Shown in pieces: positions 1 to 8,591 of a DNA stretch of 64,000 nucleotides (within the stretch, counting starts at the first letter, position 1; each line of letters starts with the position of its first letter). Source of the stretch: Bradymonas sp963697525 (GTDB lineage Bacteria > Myxococcota_A > Bradymonadia > Bradymonadales > Bradymonadaceae); the NCBI GenBank assembly GCA_963697525.1, contig OY969087.1, positions 310,001-374,000 on the forward strand. The letters run 5' to 3'. Under the pieces are notes generated by a model, which was not told the origin of the DNA, searched no databases, and worked only from the letters and a program-made list of their open reading frames with translations. The translations under genes and the position numbers were made by a program.

Positions 1-1
1 G

Positions 2-376
2 AACGCCAGCCAGATTGATTTGAGCGAGGCCGACGAGCTGGTCAAGACGGTCGACGACCCCAACCCCTACCTCAACGTCCAGATCGCCAAGTGGATCAAC
101 CACCGCGACCTGGTCGTCGGCGGGGTCAACGTCACCGACGCCCTGGCCCACATCGAGGCGCTGCCGATCTTGTGCCTGCTGGCCAACAAAGACGGCATCG
201 TGCCCGCCGAGTCGGCCAAGAGCGTGTGCAACATCGCCAACGCCAGCAGCATCGAGGTGCTCGAGGTCGGCGGCGACGGCGACGACTGGTACGCCCACGC
301 CGACCTCTTCGTCAGCGAGCACGCCCAGGAGACCGTCTTCGAGCCCATGAGCCGGTGGCTCAATTCGGTCGATTGA
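2..376 (+). CDS. alpha/beta hydrolase, C-terminal part (5' truncated by window edge)
   Basis: The reading frame is open from base 2, so this is the last 124 codons of a gene that begins outside the window. The segment looks like the cap-distal end of an alpha/beta hydrolase. It has a strand ending in NKDGIVP, where the Asp fits the catalytic acid, and a later YAHADLF, where the His fits the catalytic base; the nucleophile Ser would lie upstream. A TTG at 20 is a possible codon but the frame continues in front of it, so I do not take it as a start. Substrate cannot be inferred. It could belong to the PHA-synthase-like or esterase branches. Confidence 0.6.
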   Translation, partial: NASQIDLSEADELVKTVDDPNPYLNVQIAKWINHRDLVVGGVNVTDALAHIEALPILCLLANKDGIVPAESAKSVCNIANASSIEVLEVGGDGDDWYAHADLFVSEHAQETVFEPMSRWLNSVD

Positions 377-418
377 ACGACGGCAAAAGGCAAACAACGA
401 ACTGCGAACGGCGTATTG

Positions 419-495
419 ACCGCAAAGGCGCAGAGACGCAAAGACGTTTAAATACTCGAGAAGATCTTTCCTTTGCGACTTCGCGCCTTTGCGGT
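419..495. repeat. CGCAAAG heptamer inverted repeat
   Basis: The 13-mer ACCGCAAAGGCGC (419-431) is matched perfectly by its reverse complement at 483-495. The arms extend imperfectly to 419-445 and 469-495 and are built of CGCAAAG-like heptamers. It fills the gap between the hydrolase and mutM and could fold into a long hairpin. Confidence 0.75.
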
Positions 496-546
496 GAAAA
501 ATGCAGTTCGCAGTTGCAGTTCACTCAACCACTCGACCACTCCCAA

Positions 547-1338
547 ATGCCCGAACTTCCCGAAGTCGAAATCGCCCGCCGAAACCTCGAGACGTGGTGG
601 ACGGGAAAAGCCGCCGCCGAGGTGGTCATCTGCGACGAGAAGCTGCTCGACGAGACCGACGCCGAGGCGCTCGTCGCGGCCTTGAAGCAGCCGCTCGACC
701 ATATGGAGCGCCGCGGCAAATATAACGTGGCGCGCATGGCCGACGGTTCGACGCTGCTCATCCACTTTCGCATGACCGGCAAGATCGTGCGCGCCGACTC
801 GCCCGACATCGACTACGCGCGGCTGGCGTGGAAGCTTGCGGACACGTGGCTGGTGTTCAAAGACCAGCGCCGCCTGGGCCACGTGCGCCTGCTCGCGCCC
901 GGCGAGTTCGAGGAGTACGAGCCCGTCCAGAAGATGGGGCCGGATGCGCTCGAGCTCACCGGCGAGGTGCTCTGCGAGCGCTTGCCCGAGCGGCGCATGC
1001 TCAAAACGGCCTTGATGGACCAGGAGATCGTCTCCGGGCTGGGCAATATCGCGGCCATCGAGGTGATGTGGCGCCAAAAGATCGCCCCGCGCGCCAAATG
1101 CGGCGACCTCAGCGAGGCCGAGTGCCGCAAGCTCGCCGAGACCATCGTCGACTTCCTGGAGGAGATCATCGAGCGCGAGCAGAGCGACGAGGTGGTCTAC
1201 GTCGAGGAGGATGGCTCGCAGAATCCGTTCGACGTCTACGGGCGCGAGGGCGAGCCCTGCCCGCGCTGCGGCACGAGCATCGAGCGCAAGAAGATCGGCG
1301 GGCGGTCGAGCTATTATTGCCCGAACTGCCAGGCGTAG
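547..1338 (+). CDS. mutM: formamidopyrimidine-DNA glycosylase (Fpg/MutM)
   Basis: Base-excision repair glycosylase/AP lyase removing oxidised purines such as 8-oxoguanine. The 263-aa protein opens with MPELPEVE, supplying the catalytic Pro2 (Schiff base) and Glu3, and has the conserved Lys58 in RRGKY. A helix-two-turn-helix lies around residues 155-180 (SGLGNIAA). A C-terminal zinc finger has Cys at 238, 241, 258 and 261 with the DNA-contacting Arg in GGRSSYYC. The start is fixed by the requirement for N-terminal Pro-Glu; longer in-frame extensions cannot be functional. There is no good Shine-Dalgarno: the start is preceded by CACTC-type octamer repeats. It converges with the TPR gene, 10 bp away. 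Nei-type specificity cannot be fully excluded. Confidence 0.95.
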   Translation: MPELPEVEIARRNLETWWTGKAAAEVVICDEKLLDETDAEALVAALKQPLDHMERRGKYNVARMADGSTLLIHFRMTGKIVRADSPDIDYARLAWKLADTWLVFKDQRRLGHVRLLAPGEFEEYEPVQKMGPDALELTGEVLCERLPERRMLKTALMDQEIVSGLGNIAAIEVMWRQKIAPRAKCGDLSEAECRKLAETIVDFLEEIIEREQSDEVVYVEEDGSQNPFDVYGREGEPCPRCGTSIERKKIGGRSSYYCPNCQA

Positions 1339-1348
1339 CAGGCCGACC

Positions 1349-3208
1349 CTACTTCTTGCTGAACTTCTTCAAGTTGTCTTTGAAGTTCGAGATCAGGTTG
1401 GCGTCGCCGGCCTCTTCGGCCAGCGGCAGCCCCTTGTGAAGCGCCTTTTGGGCGGCGTCTTTGTCGCCAAGCTTCAGCTCCACGCGCGCCAGCCCGCTGT
1501 AGGCCCAGGCCTTCGAGGAGGGGTCGTTTTTGGCGTCCTTGATGAGCGCGCGCAGCGCCTTTTTGGACGCCTTCCACTTGCTCTGGCCGAGCAAAAACTG
1601 GGCGAGCTGGATGCGTAGCTGCACGCGGGTGGCGCGCAGCTCGGCGGTGTTGGCCTTCTGGGCGATGGCCAGGCCTTTTTTGAAGGCGGCCAGCGCGTCG
1701 TCGGCGTGGTCGTGCAGCTTGGTGTAGACGACGCCGCGGCGCAGCATGGCGTCGGCGGCCAGGTTATGCCGCGGCGGGGTGAGCGACTCGGCGAGGTCGG
1801 CGGCCTTGGCGAAATCGTCCAGGCCGTTGCCCGCCCAGCCGTCGCGCCCGGCGGTGATCCCGATGGCATAGTGGGTCGAGGCGAGCATCGACGCGTCGGG
1901 ATGGGCCTGGCGCTCGAGTTCTTTGAGCGCGCGCTTGCACAGCGCGTAGGAGCCGTTGGCGCGCAGGCTCATCTGCACCTGGCACAGGTTGGCCCGATAC
2001 ACGGCGATTTCAGGGGTGTCGGCGGTGCCGGGCACGCCGGTATGCTCCAGGGTCTGGATGACCTCGGAGTATTTGGCGCTGGCCTTATTGAGCTCGCCGT
2101 TCGCATGGTACAGGCTGGCCAGGTTGGCGTTGCCGCGGGCGGCCAGCTCGGGGACGTCGAGCTTGGCGAATTCGGTGGCCGCGGTCTGGCAGTGGCTGAC
2201 GACGTTGTTGACCTTGCCGGTGTCGGCGCCAAACTCGCACAGCGCCAGGTGACCCCGAGCGATGAGGCTGGGGCTGCCGGTCTGCTCGGCGACGGCCAGC
2301 GCGCGCTCGTACATGCGGGCGGCCTTGCCAACCTCGCCGCGGGTGCGCGCGTCCTCGGCGGTGAGCACCAGCGCGTCGACCAGGGCCGGCCGGTTGTTCA
2401 TGGCCTTGAATTTGGCCACCAAGCCGGTCAGGTATTTGCGCGCCTCGGTGTGGCGCTTCTGGTCCTGCAGAATCCCGGCGATGCGCAGGCGATTGCGCAA
2501 CTGCGCGGGCACGTTGTGGGCCTTGACGAACTCCTGTTGAGCCTTGTGCAGAAGCGCCAAGGCGCGCTTGATGCGCCCGGTCTTGGCGTATAGCTCGGCG
2601 GTCTTGGCCAGCGCCGCCCCTACCGACAGCGGCGTACCCGCCGCCTGCAGCCGGGCGATGGCCTTGCGGTAATCGGAGTCCGGGCCCACCGGCCGGCCGC
2701 GAAGCTGGCGCACCAGGCGGTGGTTGATCTGGCATAGCGACGAGAACACCTCGTCCTTTTGCTCGCGGGCCATCTTGATGCAGATGCGCAGGGTGTGCTC
2801 GGCGCTGCGCAGCTTGCCGCGGCTGGCCTCGATATGACCCTTGGTCAGCAGCAACTGGCCGATGGCGGCGTTCATCTTCAGCTTGCGCGCCCGCTCCAGG
2901 GCGTCGTCGACGCGCTTGGAGGCGTGCAGATAATCGCCCTGCTCCCACAGCAAGCTGCTCCACTCCAGGGAGGCGCGCGCCTTGACGTGGCTGTGGTTGG
3001 GCGCCTTGTCGAACGCCTCTTTGTAGCTCTTTTCGGCCTGGACCCAATCGCCATGCTGGTACTGGTGCTCGGCCTTGGCGAGCAGGTCGACGGCATCGCT
3101 GGAGGCCGCGGCCTTCGCGGTCGTCTTCTGCTGGGCGCTCGCCGAGGCGCCCACGCAGAGCATAAGCGCCGCGCACGCCCCCGCTGCTAGTCGTTTTCCT
3201 ACAGTCAT
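1349..3208 (-). CDS. secreted TPR-repeat protein
   Basis: A 619-aa protein made almost entirely of tetratricopeptide-like helical hairpins (repeated A-x-x-x-Y/L-x-x-A spacing) after an N-terminal signal peptide ending around ASASAQQ, so it probably acts in the periplasm or at the envelope as a protein-interaction scaffold. Start choice: an ATG at 3232 opens the frame, but the ATG at 3208 has GAGG nine bases upstream and gives a normal n-region (MTVGKR), so I prefer it. No enzymatic motif is visible. It is a single gene, convergent with mutM. Confidence 0.8.
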   Translation of the reverse strand: MTVGKRLAAGACAALMLCVGASASAQQKTTAKAAASSDAVDLLAKAEHQYQHGDWVQAEKSYKEAFDKAPNHSHVKARASLEWSSLLWEQGDYLHASKRVDDALERARKLKMNAAIGQLLLTKGHIEASRGKLRSAEHTLRICIKMAREQKDEVFSSLCQINHRLVRQLRGRPVGPDSDYRKAIARLQAAGTPLSVGAALAKTAELYAKTGRIKRALALLHKAQQEFVKAHNVPAQLRNRLRIAGILQDQKRHTEARKYLTGLVAKFKAMNNRPALVDALVLTAEDARTRGEVGKAARMYERALAVAEQTGSPSLIARGHLALCEFGADTGKVNNVVSHCQTAATEFAKLDVPELAARGNANLASLYHANGELNKASAKYSEVIQTLEHTGVPGTADTPEIAVYRANLCQVQMSLRANGSYALCKRALKELERQAHPDASMLASTHYAIGITAGRDGWAGNGLDDFAKAADLAESLTPPRHNLAADAMLRRGVVYTKLHDHADDALAAFKKGLAIAQKANTAELRATRVQLRIQLAQFLLGQSKWKASKKALRALIKDAKNDPSSKAWAYSGLARVELKLGDKDAAQKALHKGLPLAEEAGDANLISNFKDNLKKFSKK

Positions 3209-3315
3209 TGCGCACATCCTCGGTCGGACCATTCGTTGACACAGACACAGTAGTGGAGGAATTCCGTACTATCAAACGTGCGCGCCGCGCCCGACACTCC
3301 AAATGAACCGCCCCG

Positions 3316-4719
3316 TCACAGTGCCTGGAAGCGCTCGCCGTCGGTCTCGGCGAGGTCGCGCTCGACCAGATGCACCAGGTGGGCCAGCAGGCTGCGCGCC
3401 GCCAGCGGCCAGACGTGTTGGGGCACGTCGTCGTAGACCTCGGGCACCAGGTCCAGCGGGGTGACGTGCTGGTCCGCGCGGCGAAGCGCCTCCAGGACGG
3501 CCTGCTCGCGCTCCCGGCGGTGCGCGATGTAGTAGCCAAGCACCTTGTCGGGGTCGGTGATCGCCCAGCCGTGGGCGGGAAAGAGCGTGCGCGCGTCGAG
3601 GTCGAGGATGCGCTGCAGGCTGTCGAGGTATCGGCCGACGTGGCCGTCGGGCGGGTCGATGACGATGGTGCCCTTGGAGGCGACCAGGTCCCCGGCGATG
3701 ACGCTGTCGGTCTTGGGATGCTGCAGGCAAAGATGCCCGGGGGCGTGCCCCGGCGTATGCAGGCAGGTCAGCGTGTCGGCGCCGAGGTCGATCTCGTCGC
3801 CGTCGGCGAGCTCGCGGGCGATCTCGACGCCGTCGACGCGAAGCGCCGTCTGACGGTGCGCCCACGCCGGCACCCCGTAGCGCTCGCAGACCGCGGCGAC
3901 CCCGCCCACGTGGTCGCGGTGGTGGTGGGTGAGCACCACGGCCTTCGGGCGCGTTCCCTGCGCGATGAGCGCGTCGAGGCCGGCAAAGAGCAGGTCGAGC
4001 TCGTCGGCGTCGTCGGTGCCGGGGTCGACGATCACGACCTCGTCGCCGCCCACCACATAGCAGTTGGTGTGGGTCGCCGGCGGCAAGGTGAGCGTGCGAA
4101 GTGGCAGAATCCGGATCCCGCCGACAATCTCCATGGGCGCGTCGCGATCGACGCGCTCGCCGAGCCGCCCGAGCGCGCCGGCGCGCTCGTCGGCCGGCGT
4201 ATGCGCCAGAATGTCGAGGATGGCCACCAGCGGCGTGGTCATGCGCGCGCGGCCGGTGCGCCAGCGCTCGAGGGCGTCTTCGGGGCGAACCCACTCGGCG
4301 AGGTCAATCTCGTGGGGGTCGACGCGCTCGGCCAGGCGCTCGACGTCGAGCGCGGCGCATTCCTCCGCGCTCAAATGCCGCCAGAAGAACTCCGTGTAGT
4401 AGTCGCCGTCGAGCCAGCTCGGCGTGCGCCAGCCGCCCAGATGCACCAGGTGGCGCGCGTCCAGCTCCAGGCCCGACTCCTCGCCAAGCTCGCGCAGCGC
4501 GGCGGCGTAAAACGAGCGGTCCAGCCCGCAGGGCTTGTCGTCGGGAAGCTCCAACGTGTTCCCCACGTCGCTCGCCTCGACCTTGCCGACGAAGTAGCTA
4601 AAGAAGCCGCCCAGAAAACCCGCGGAGCTGGGCCGGCGGGCCCAGAAGACTTCGAAAGTGTCGCCCTCGCCGCGGGTGAGGACGACGCCGGCGGATTGGA
4701 TTGGGTTGGAAGGATTCAT
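3316..4719 (-). CDS. NUDIX hydrolase / metallo-beta-lactamase-fold hydrolase fusion
   Basis: 467 aa in two parts. Residues 1-190 form a NUDIX domain resembling the NUDT7/NUDT19 branch, with the catalytic helix RELGEESG at 76-83 and an insertion before it. Residues 200-467 form a metallo-beta-lactamase fold with HHHRDH at 265-270, the later His in HTPGHAPGH, the Asp in VIAGDL and the His in FPAHG, so both metal sites look intact. Inference: hydrolysis of a nucleotide-linked or CoA-like substrate followed by an ester or thioester hydrolysis (glyoxalase II/LACTB2-like). The start ATG at 4719 begins the conserved domain; the frame extends to 4851 but through repeat-rich intergenic DNA. Confidence 0.85.
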   Translation of the reverse strand: MNPSNPIQSAGVVLTRGEGDTFEVFWARRPSSAGFLGGFFSYFVGKVEASDVGNTLELPDDKPCGLDRSFYAAALRELGEESGLELDARHLVHLGGWRTPSWLDGDYYTEFFWRHLSAEECAALDVERLAERVDPHEIDLAEWVRPEDALERWRTGRARMTTPLVAILDILAHTPADERAGALGRLGERVDRDAPMEIVGGIRILPLRTLTLPPATHTNCYVVGGDEVVIVDPGTDDADELDLLFAGLDALIAQGTRPKAVVLTHHHRDHVGGVAAVCERYGVPAWAHRQTALRVDGVEIARELADGDEIDLGADTLTCLHTPGHAPGHLCLQHPKTDSVIAGDLVASKGTIVIDPPDGHVGRYLDSLQRILDLDARTLFPAHGWAITDPDKVLGYYIAHRREREQAVLEALRRADQHVTPLDLVPEVYDDVPQHVWPLAARSLLAHLVHLVERDLAETDGERFQAL

Positions 4720-4805
4720 GTACTTTGGGACTTGTCGGTTTTTGCGAGGGTTCCCCGGGCTGAAGCCCTGTTTATTGATCACATTTTGCTGAAGCGCCTC
4801 GCCCC

Positions 4806-4973
4806 GTGAACGTGCACGTGCTCGTGAACGTGAACCGCAGTTTAGCTGCAATGAGATCGTTTGCTGCTTCGCGCTGCGAGTTGTGCGATTGCGCTGGTTC
4901 GCACGGTTTCGAGATCATCGGTGTCCCTGCTCGTCAAACAGCGGTTCACGTGCACGTGCGCGTTCACGTTCAC
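4806..4973. repeat. facing GTGAAC/GTGCAC hexamer arrays
   Basis: 4806-4838 is five to six tandem hexamers of the form GTGAAC or GTGCAC. 4941-4973 is the imperfect reverse complement of the same 33-mer (about 29 of 33 matching). The arms flank about 100 bp with no recognisable gene, between the NUDIX/MBL gene and the ROK kinase. Confidence 0.75.
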
Positions 4974-5032
4974 GTCACAAACCGACCTCCTGAGCCGATT
5001 TGTGATCAATACATAGGCTGAAGCCGCGGGGG

Positions 5033-6001
5033 CTAATCACTCATCATCGCCACTGCCAAGCGCGCCGCCCCCAACACCCCGGCGTCGTCGCCGAGATCGG
5101 GGAAGCGGATCTCCAGGTCGTCGCGGGCGGCCTCGAGCACCAGCGGGGGCACCTTGGTGAGCACGCGGCCGCGAAACTCCTCGAGGTTGAGCAGCACGCC
5201 GCCGCCGAGCAGGAGCACGGCGGGGTTGAGCAGCGTGCAGGCGTTGGCCAGAGTCAAAGCCAGGTAGTCGGTGGCCGTCTCCCACAGCTCGTCGAAGTCG
5301 GCGTGGCCGTCGGCGGCGAGCTTGTCGGCCTCCATCAAGTCGGCAGTGAGATCTTCGCTGGGGCGAAGCACGTTGTCGAGGCCGTCGCGCTCGGCAATCT
5401 CAGCGGCCATCGTCTCCAGATGCACCCCGCCGGTGTACGCCTCCACACAGCCGCGCTCGCCGCAACCGCACAGCCGGCCGCCGGGGACCACCTTGGTGTG
5501 GCCAATCTCGCCGGCCTTGCCGCCGGTGCCCGTGATCAATTGCCCATCGGCCAGGATCGCCCCGCCCACGCCGGTGCCCACGTACACGGCGAGCACGTGG
5601 TCGACGTCGCGCACCGCGCCCTCGGAGTACTCGCCCCACAGCAGCGCGCTCAGGTCGTTGACGATGAGGGTGTGATGGAAGCCGAAGTCGGCCTCCAGCC
5701 GGTCGTGGATGAGATCGGCGAAGCGAATATCGCGCCAGCCCAGGTTGGGCGCGTTGATGACCAGTTGGCCGGTGGCGTCGAGCTGGCCGGCGATGCCCAC
5801 GCCCACGCTCTCCAGCGCGCCGGGGTCGACGCCGGCTCGTTCGCCGGCCTCGTGCAGCATGGCGTGCATGGTGTCGGCGACCTGGGCGGGCTGGCTGCCG
5901 CCGCGCACCGAGTGACGCACCTCGGCGAGCACGTTCCACGCGTCGTCGAAGAGGCTGAGGCGGGCGTTGGTGCCGCCGATGTCGAAGCCGGCGTAAGTCA
6001 T
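5033..6001 (-). CDS. ROK-family sugar kinase (glucokinase-like)
   Basis: 322-aa cytoplasmic kinase of the ROK family. The N-terminal phosphate-binding motif DIGGTN occupies residues 7-12. A central GTGVGGA glycine loop and the CGCGERGCVEAY zinc motif are diagnostic of ROK proteins, and a second phosphate loop LLGGGVLLN lies near residue 260. Lack of an N-terminal winged helix means it is a kinase and not a ROK repressor. Glucose is the likely substrate, giving entry into glycolysis, but other hexoses are possible. The start ATG at 6001 follows a run of CTCGATCACT repeats and CCCCC with no Shine-Dalgarno. Confidence 0.9.
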   Translation of the reverse strand: MTYAGFDIGGTNARLSLFDDAWNVLAEVRHSVRGGSQPAQVADTMHAMLHEAGERAGVDPGALESVGVGIAGQLDATGQLVINAPNLGWRDIRFADLIHDRLEADFGFHHTLIVNDLSALLWGEYSEGAVRDVDHVLAVYVGTGVGGAILADGQLITGTGGKAGEIGHTKVVPGGRLCGCGERGCVEAYTGGVHLETMAAEIAERDGLDNVLRPSEDLTADLMEADKLAADGHADFDELWETATDYLALTLANACTLLNPAVLLLGGGVLLNLEEFRGRVLTKVPPLVLEAARDDLEIRFPDLGDDAGVLGAARLAVAMMSD

Positions 6002-6008
6002 GGGGGAA

Positions 6009-6174
6009 GTGATCGAGTGATTGAGTGATCGAGTGATCGAGTGAACTACGACTGCTTAACTGCGTGAGTGCGTGAGTGAGTGGGACGAGCGAGTGGAATA
6101 TGTGAACGCGCGGGGGGAGTGCAACCGCGTGGGCGTTTCTCGATCACTGGATCACTCGATCACTCGATCACTCT
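6009..6174. repeat. facing GATCGAGT arrays
   Basis: 6009-6046 carries tandem GTGATCGA-type units and 6137-6174 carries the reverse complement (CTCGATCACT units). The right arm ends directly at the stop codon of the barrel gene at 6177; the left arm is the 5' leader of the ROK kinase. About 90 bp between the arms shows no gene. Confidence 0.8.
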
Positions 6175-6176
6175 CC

Positions 6177-6932
6177 TCACAGCTCGTAGCGCAATCCTGT
6201 CATCAGCAAAAACTGCCAGTTATAGGCGACCTGGTAGTTGCCGGGGTTGGACATGGACTTGAAATTCTCGAAGCGGTCGCGGGTGCTCGAGCCGACGAAG
6301 GGATCCCAGGTGGCGCGAAACTCCAGCGGGACGATGAACTTGGGCCTGGCCTGGTAGTCGAAGCCCAGGGCGATGGTCGTGCCCAGGTGGGTGGTGGGGG
6401 TGGTCTGCAGGGGCTCGGCCTTGGCGGTGGTGTGCTTCATCTGCACGGTGGCGCCGCTGGCCATGCCGAACATGGGCTCGAGGCCCACGCCCAGCCGAAA
6501 GCCGCTGCCGTCGTTGCCGCTTTTGAGGTGCACCATCACCGGGATGCGCAGCATGGTGCTGGTCAGGGTGACGGTGCGCTCCTCGCCGCTGGTCGCTTTC
6601 TCGTAGCCCGAGGTGGAGTGGTGGCTGAACATCAGCCCGGCCTCCACCTCGAGCATGGCCCCGTGAGTACGCAATAGCGGGTAATACGCGCTGACCCCGC
6701 CCACAAACCCCATGCCGTCGAAGGCCGACCCGCTCAACAACGTGGGCTGACCGAGCGGGTCGGTGGGCTTGGACAACACGCTCCAATTGCCCCCGATCTT
6801 GGCGGCGACGGCCAACTTCGAGGTTGAAAAATCGTCGGCGTGGGCCGTCGAGGCCGTCAGCATGGTGGCGAACATCGCCGCCAGCGCGACCGGGAGGCAC
6901 CAGGCGATCGTTTTGGTTCTCGACTTACTCAT
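6177..6932 (-). CDS. outer-membrane beta-barrel protein
   Basis: 251 aa with a clear signal peptide (KTIAWCLPVALAAMFATML, cleavage near STAHA/DD). The mature chain alternates hydrophobic and polar residues and ends in an aromatic/hydrophobic strand (FLLMTGLRYEL) as expected for an outer-membrane barrel. It resembles small OmpW/OmpX-like or PorT-like barrels in length, but I recognise no named family. A related architecture occurs at 7686-8486, with cyclophilin in between. Substrate or role is unknown. Confidence 0.7.
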   Translation of the reverse strand: MSKSRTKTIAWCLPVALAAMFATMLTASTAHADDFSTSKLAVAAKIGGNWSVLSKPTDPLGQPTLLSGSAFDGMGFVGGVSAYYPLLRTHGAMLEVEAGLMFSHHSTSGYEKATSGEERTVTLTSTMLRIPVMVHLKSGNDGSGFRLGVGLEPMFGMASGATVQMKHTTAKAEPLQTTPTTHLGTTIALGFDYQARPKFIVPLEFRATWDPFVGSSTRDRFENFKSMSNPGNYQVAYNWQFLLMTGLRYEL

Positions 6933-6963
6933 CGGGATTCCCGCTATTGCGTTAGCGCAGCGC

Positions 6964-7530
6964 TCAGACGCGCTTGACTTCGGCGCTCTCGATGACGACG
7001 TCGCTGACGGGCCGATCCTGGGCGCCAGTCTTCACCTTACCGATTTTGCGGACCACGTCCATGCCGCCGACGACCTTGCCGAACACCGCGTGGCGGTTGT
7101 CCAGGTGGGGCGTGGCGCCCAGGGTGATGAAGAACTGGCTGCCGTTGGTGTTGGGACCGGCGTTGGCCATCGACAAGGTGCCCGCGCCCTCGTGGCGAAG
7201 CTCCGGGTGGAACTCGTCTTTGAAGCGGTAGCCGGGGCCGCCGCGGCCGGTGCCGGTGGGGTCGCCGCCCTGAATCATGAACCCGTCGATGATGCGGTGG
7301 AAGATGATGCCGTCGTAATACGGCTCCTCTTTCCACTCGCCGGTGCCCGGGTCGCGCCAGCTGCGCTGGCCGGTGGCCAGGCCCACGAAGTTCGCCACCG
7401 TCTTGGGCGCGCGCTCCTCGAACATCAAAATGTCGATGTCGCCGTGGTTGGTGTGCAAGATGGTGTGCAGCTCACCGTCGCCGGCCACGTAGTCGGACGG
7501 GACTTCGTTAAATTCTTTGAGTTCGCTCAT
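6964..7530 (-). CDS. cyclophilin-type peptidyl-prolyl cis-trans isomerase
   Basis: 188-aa cytoplasmic cyclophilin (no signal peptide). The family core is intact: FHRIIDGFMIQGGD containing the catalytic Arg, GPNTNGSQFFI, and HLDNRHAVFGKVVGGMDVV. It catalyses proline isomerisation during protein folding. The start is the ATG at 7530, preceded by AAAGGA at a suitable distance; the frame runs on to 7653 through unrelated leader sequence. The gene lies between two outer-membrane barrel genes on the same strand, but the gaps (over 150 bp on the upstream side) do not prove an operon. Confidence 0.93.
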   Translation of the reverse strand: MSELKEFNEVPSDYVAGDGELHTILHTNHGDIDILMFEERAPKTVANFVGLATGQRSWRDPGTGEWKEEPYYDGIIFHRIIDGFMIQGGDPTGTGRGGPGYRFKDEFHPELRHEGAGTLSMANAGPNTNGSQFFITLGATPHLDNRHAVFGKVVGGMDVVRKIGKVKTGAQDRPVSDVVIESAEVKRV

Positions 7531-7685
7531 GTTTTTGAGTCCTTTGGACTGGTTGATGGGTCTCGAAACGAAAGTTCTGGGTGAATGCGCGCACAGCTTG
7601 GCGTGCAGGATCGCATTCGTCAATGCTCCCGGGCGAGGCCCTGCAAGAACCAAAAACCAAAAACACCCAGAATATCCGCCAGGTC

Positions 7686-8486
7686 TCAGAGCACGAAATC
7701 GTAGTCGTACATCACCCCGGTGAACACCGCGAAGTGAGTCATGTACTCGCCGTTATAGATGAACTTGTAGCTGCCGTCGCTCTGCTGCTTGGGGGTGACG
7801 CGGGCGTCGAAGCTGCTGTCCCAGCCCAGGTTGTAGCCAGCGCGGATCTCGACGGGGATGCGCAGGTAGCCCACCTTGATCTCGATGCCAGTGGTGAGCT
7901 GGAGCAGCGTGTAGTTGGAGGTGGTGATGTCGTTGTACTTGCGGAACATCTGGGGGTACTGCTCGATGCCGGTGACGCGGGGATCGCCGGGCTCGGAGCG
8001 GTAGCCCTCCGAGCTGGACTGCTGCATGACGAATTCGAAGCCCAGGCCCAAAAACGGCTTGATCGTTTTGGTGTTGGCGGTGGCCTTGAGCAGGATGGGA
8101 ATGTGCAGCGCCGTGGTCTCCTGGTCGCGGTAGACGCGGCCGGCGTCGATGCCGTTGACCTTCTTATCCTCCCAACCGGTGGCGTTGTCGGTCATGTAGT
8201 AAAAGCCGGTCTCCAGGCCGAGCACATGCCACACGCGCGCCTCCATGGACAGCCCGAAGCCGGCGCCCACGCCCCCGGAGGGATAAAAGCCGGTGTCGTG
8301 GTTGCCGCGGCCGTATTTGAGCTGCTGCGAGTACGTCAGCTTGGGCACCCCGCTCGACGCCGTGCCCGTGGGGCCGGCCTTCAGGCCGACCGCGAAGTCC
8401 ATGGGCGTCTGGGCGCTCGCCGCGGGCACGAGGGCGAGGCTGGTGGCGAAAAAACAGGCGGTCAGCAGCAGGTTACGGCATTTCAT
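7686..8486 (-). CDS. outer-membrane beta-barrel protein (porin-like)
   Basis: 266 aa with a signal peptide (LLLTACFFATSLALVPAASA/QT). The mature part has barrel-like alternation, a GVGAGFGLSMEARVW strand and a terminal strand ending YDYDFVL. Similar in size and style to the barrel at 6177-6932 but not obviously a recent duplicate. General function (small OMP_b-brl type) is inferred; ligand unknown. Confidence 0.7.
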   Translation of the reverse strand: MKCRNLLLTACFFATSLALVPAASAQTPMDFAVGLKAGPTGTASSGVPKLTYSQQLKYGRGNHDTGFYPSGGVGAGFGLSMEARVWHVLGLETGFYYMTDNATGWEDKKVNGIDAGRVYRDQETTALHIPILLKATANTKTIKPFLGLGFEFVMQQSSSEGYRSEPGDPRVTGIEQYPQMFRKYNDITTSNYTLLQLTTGIEIKVGYLRIPVEIRAGYNLGWDSSFDARVTPKQQSDGSYKFIYNGEYMTHFAVFTGVMYDYDFVL

Positions 8487-8591
8487 GGCATCTCCACCGG
8501 GACAACATCACGTCAGAAGGTGGGGTTTGATACCTGAAATACCATCGCTCTTGCAACAAGGGGCCGCCTACACACCACCGACGCCTCCCCG

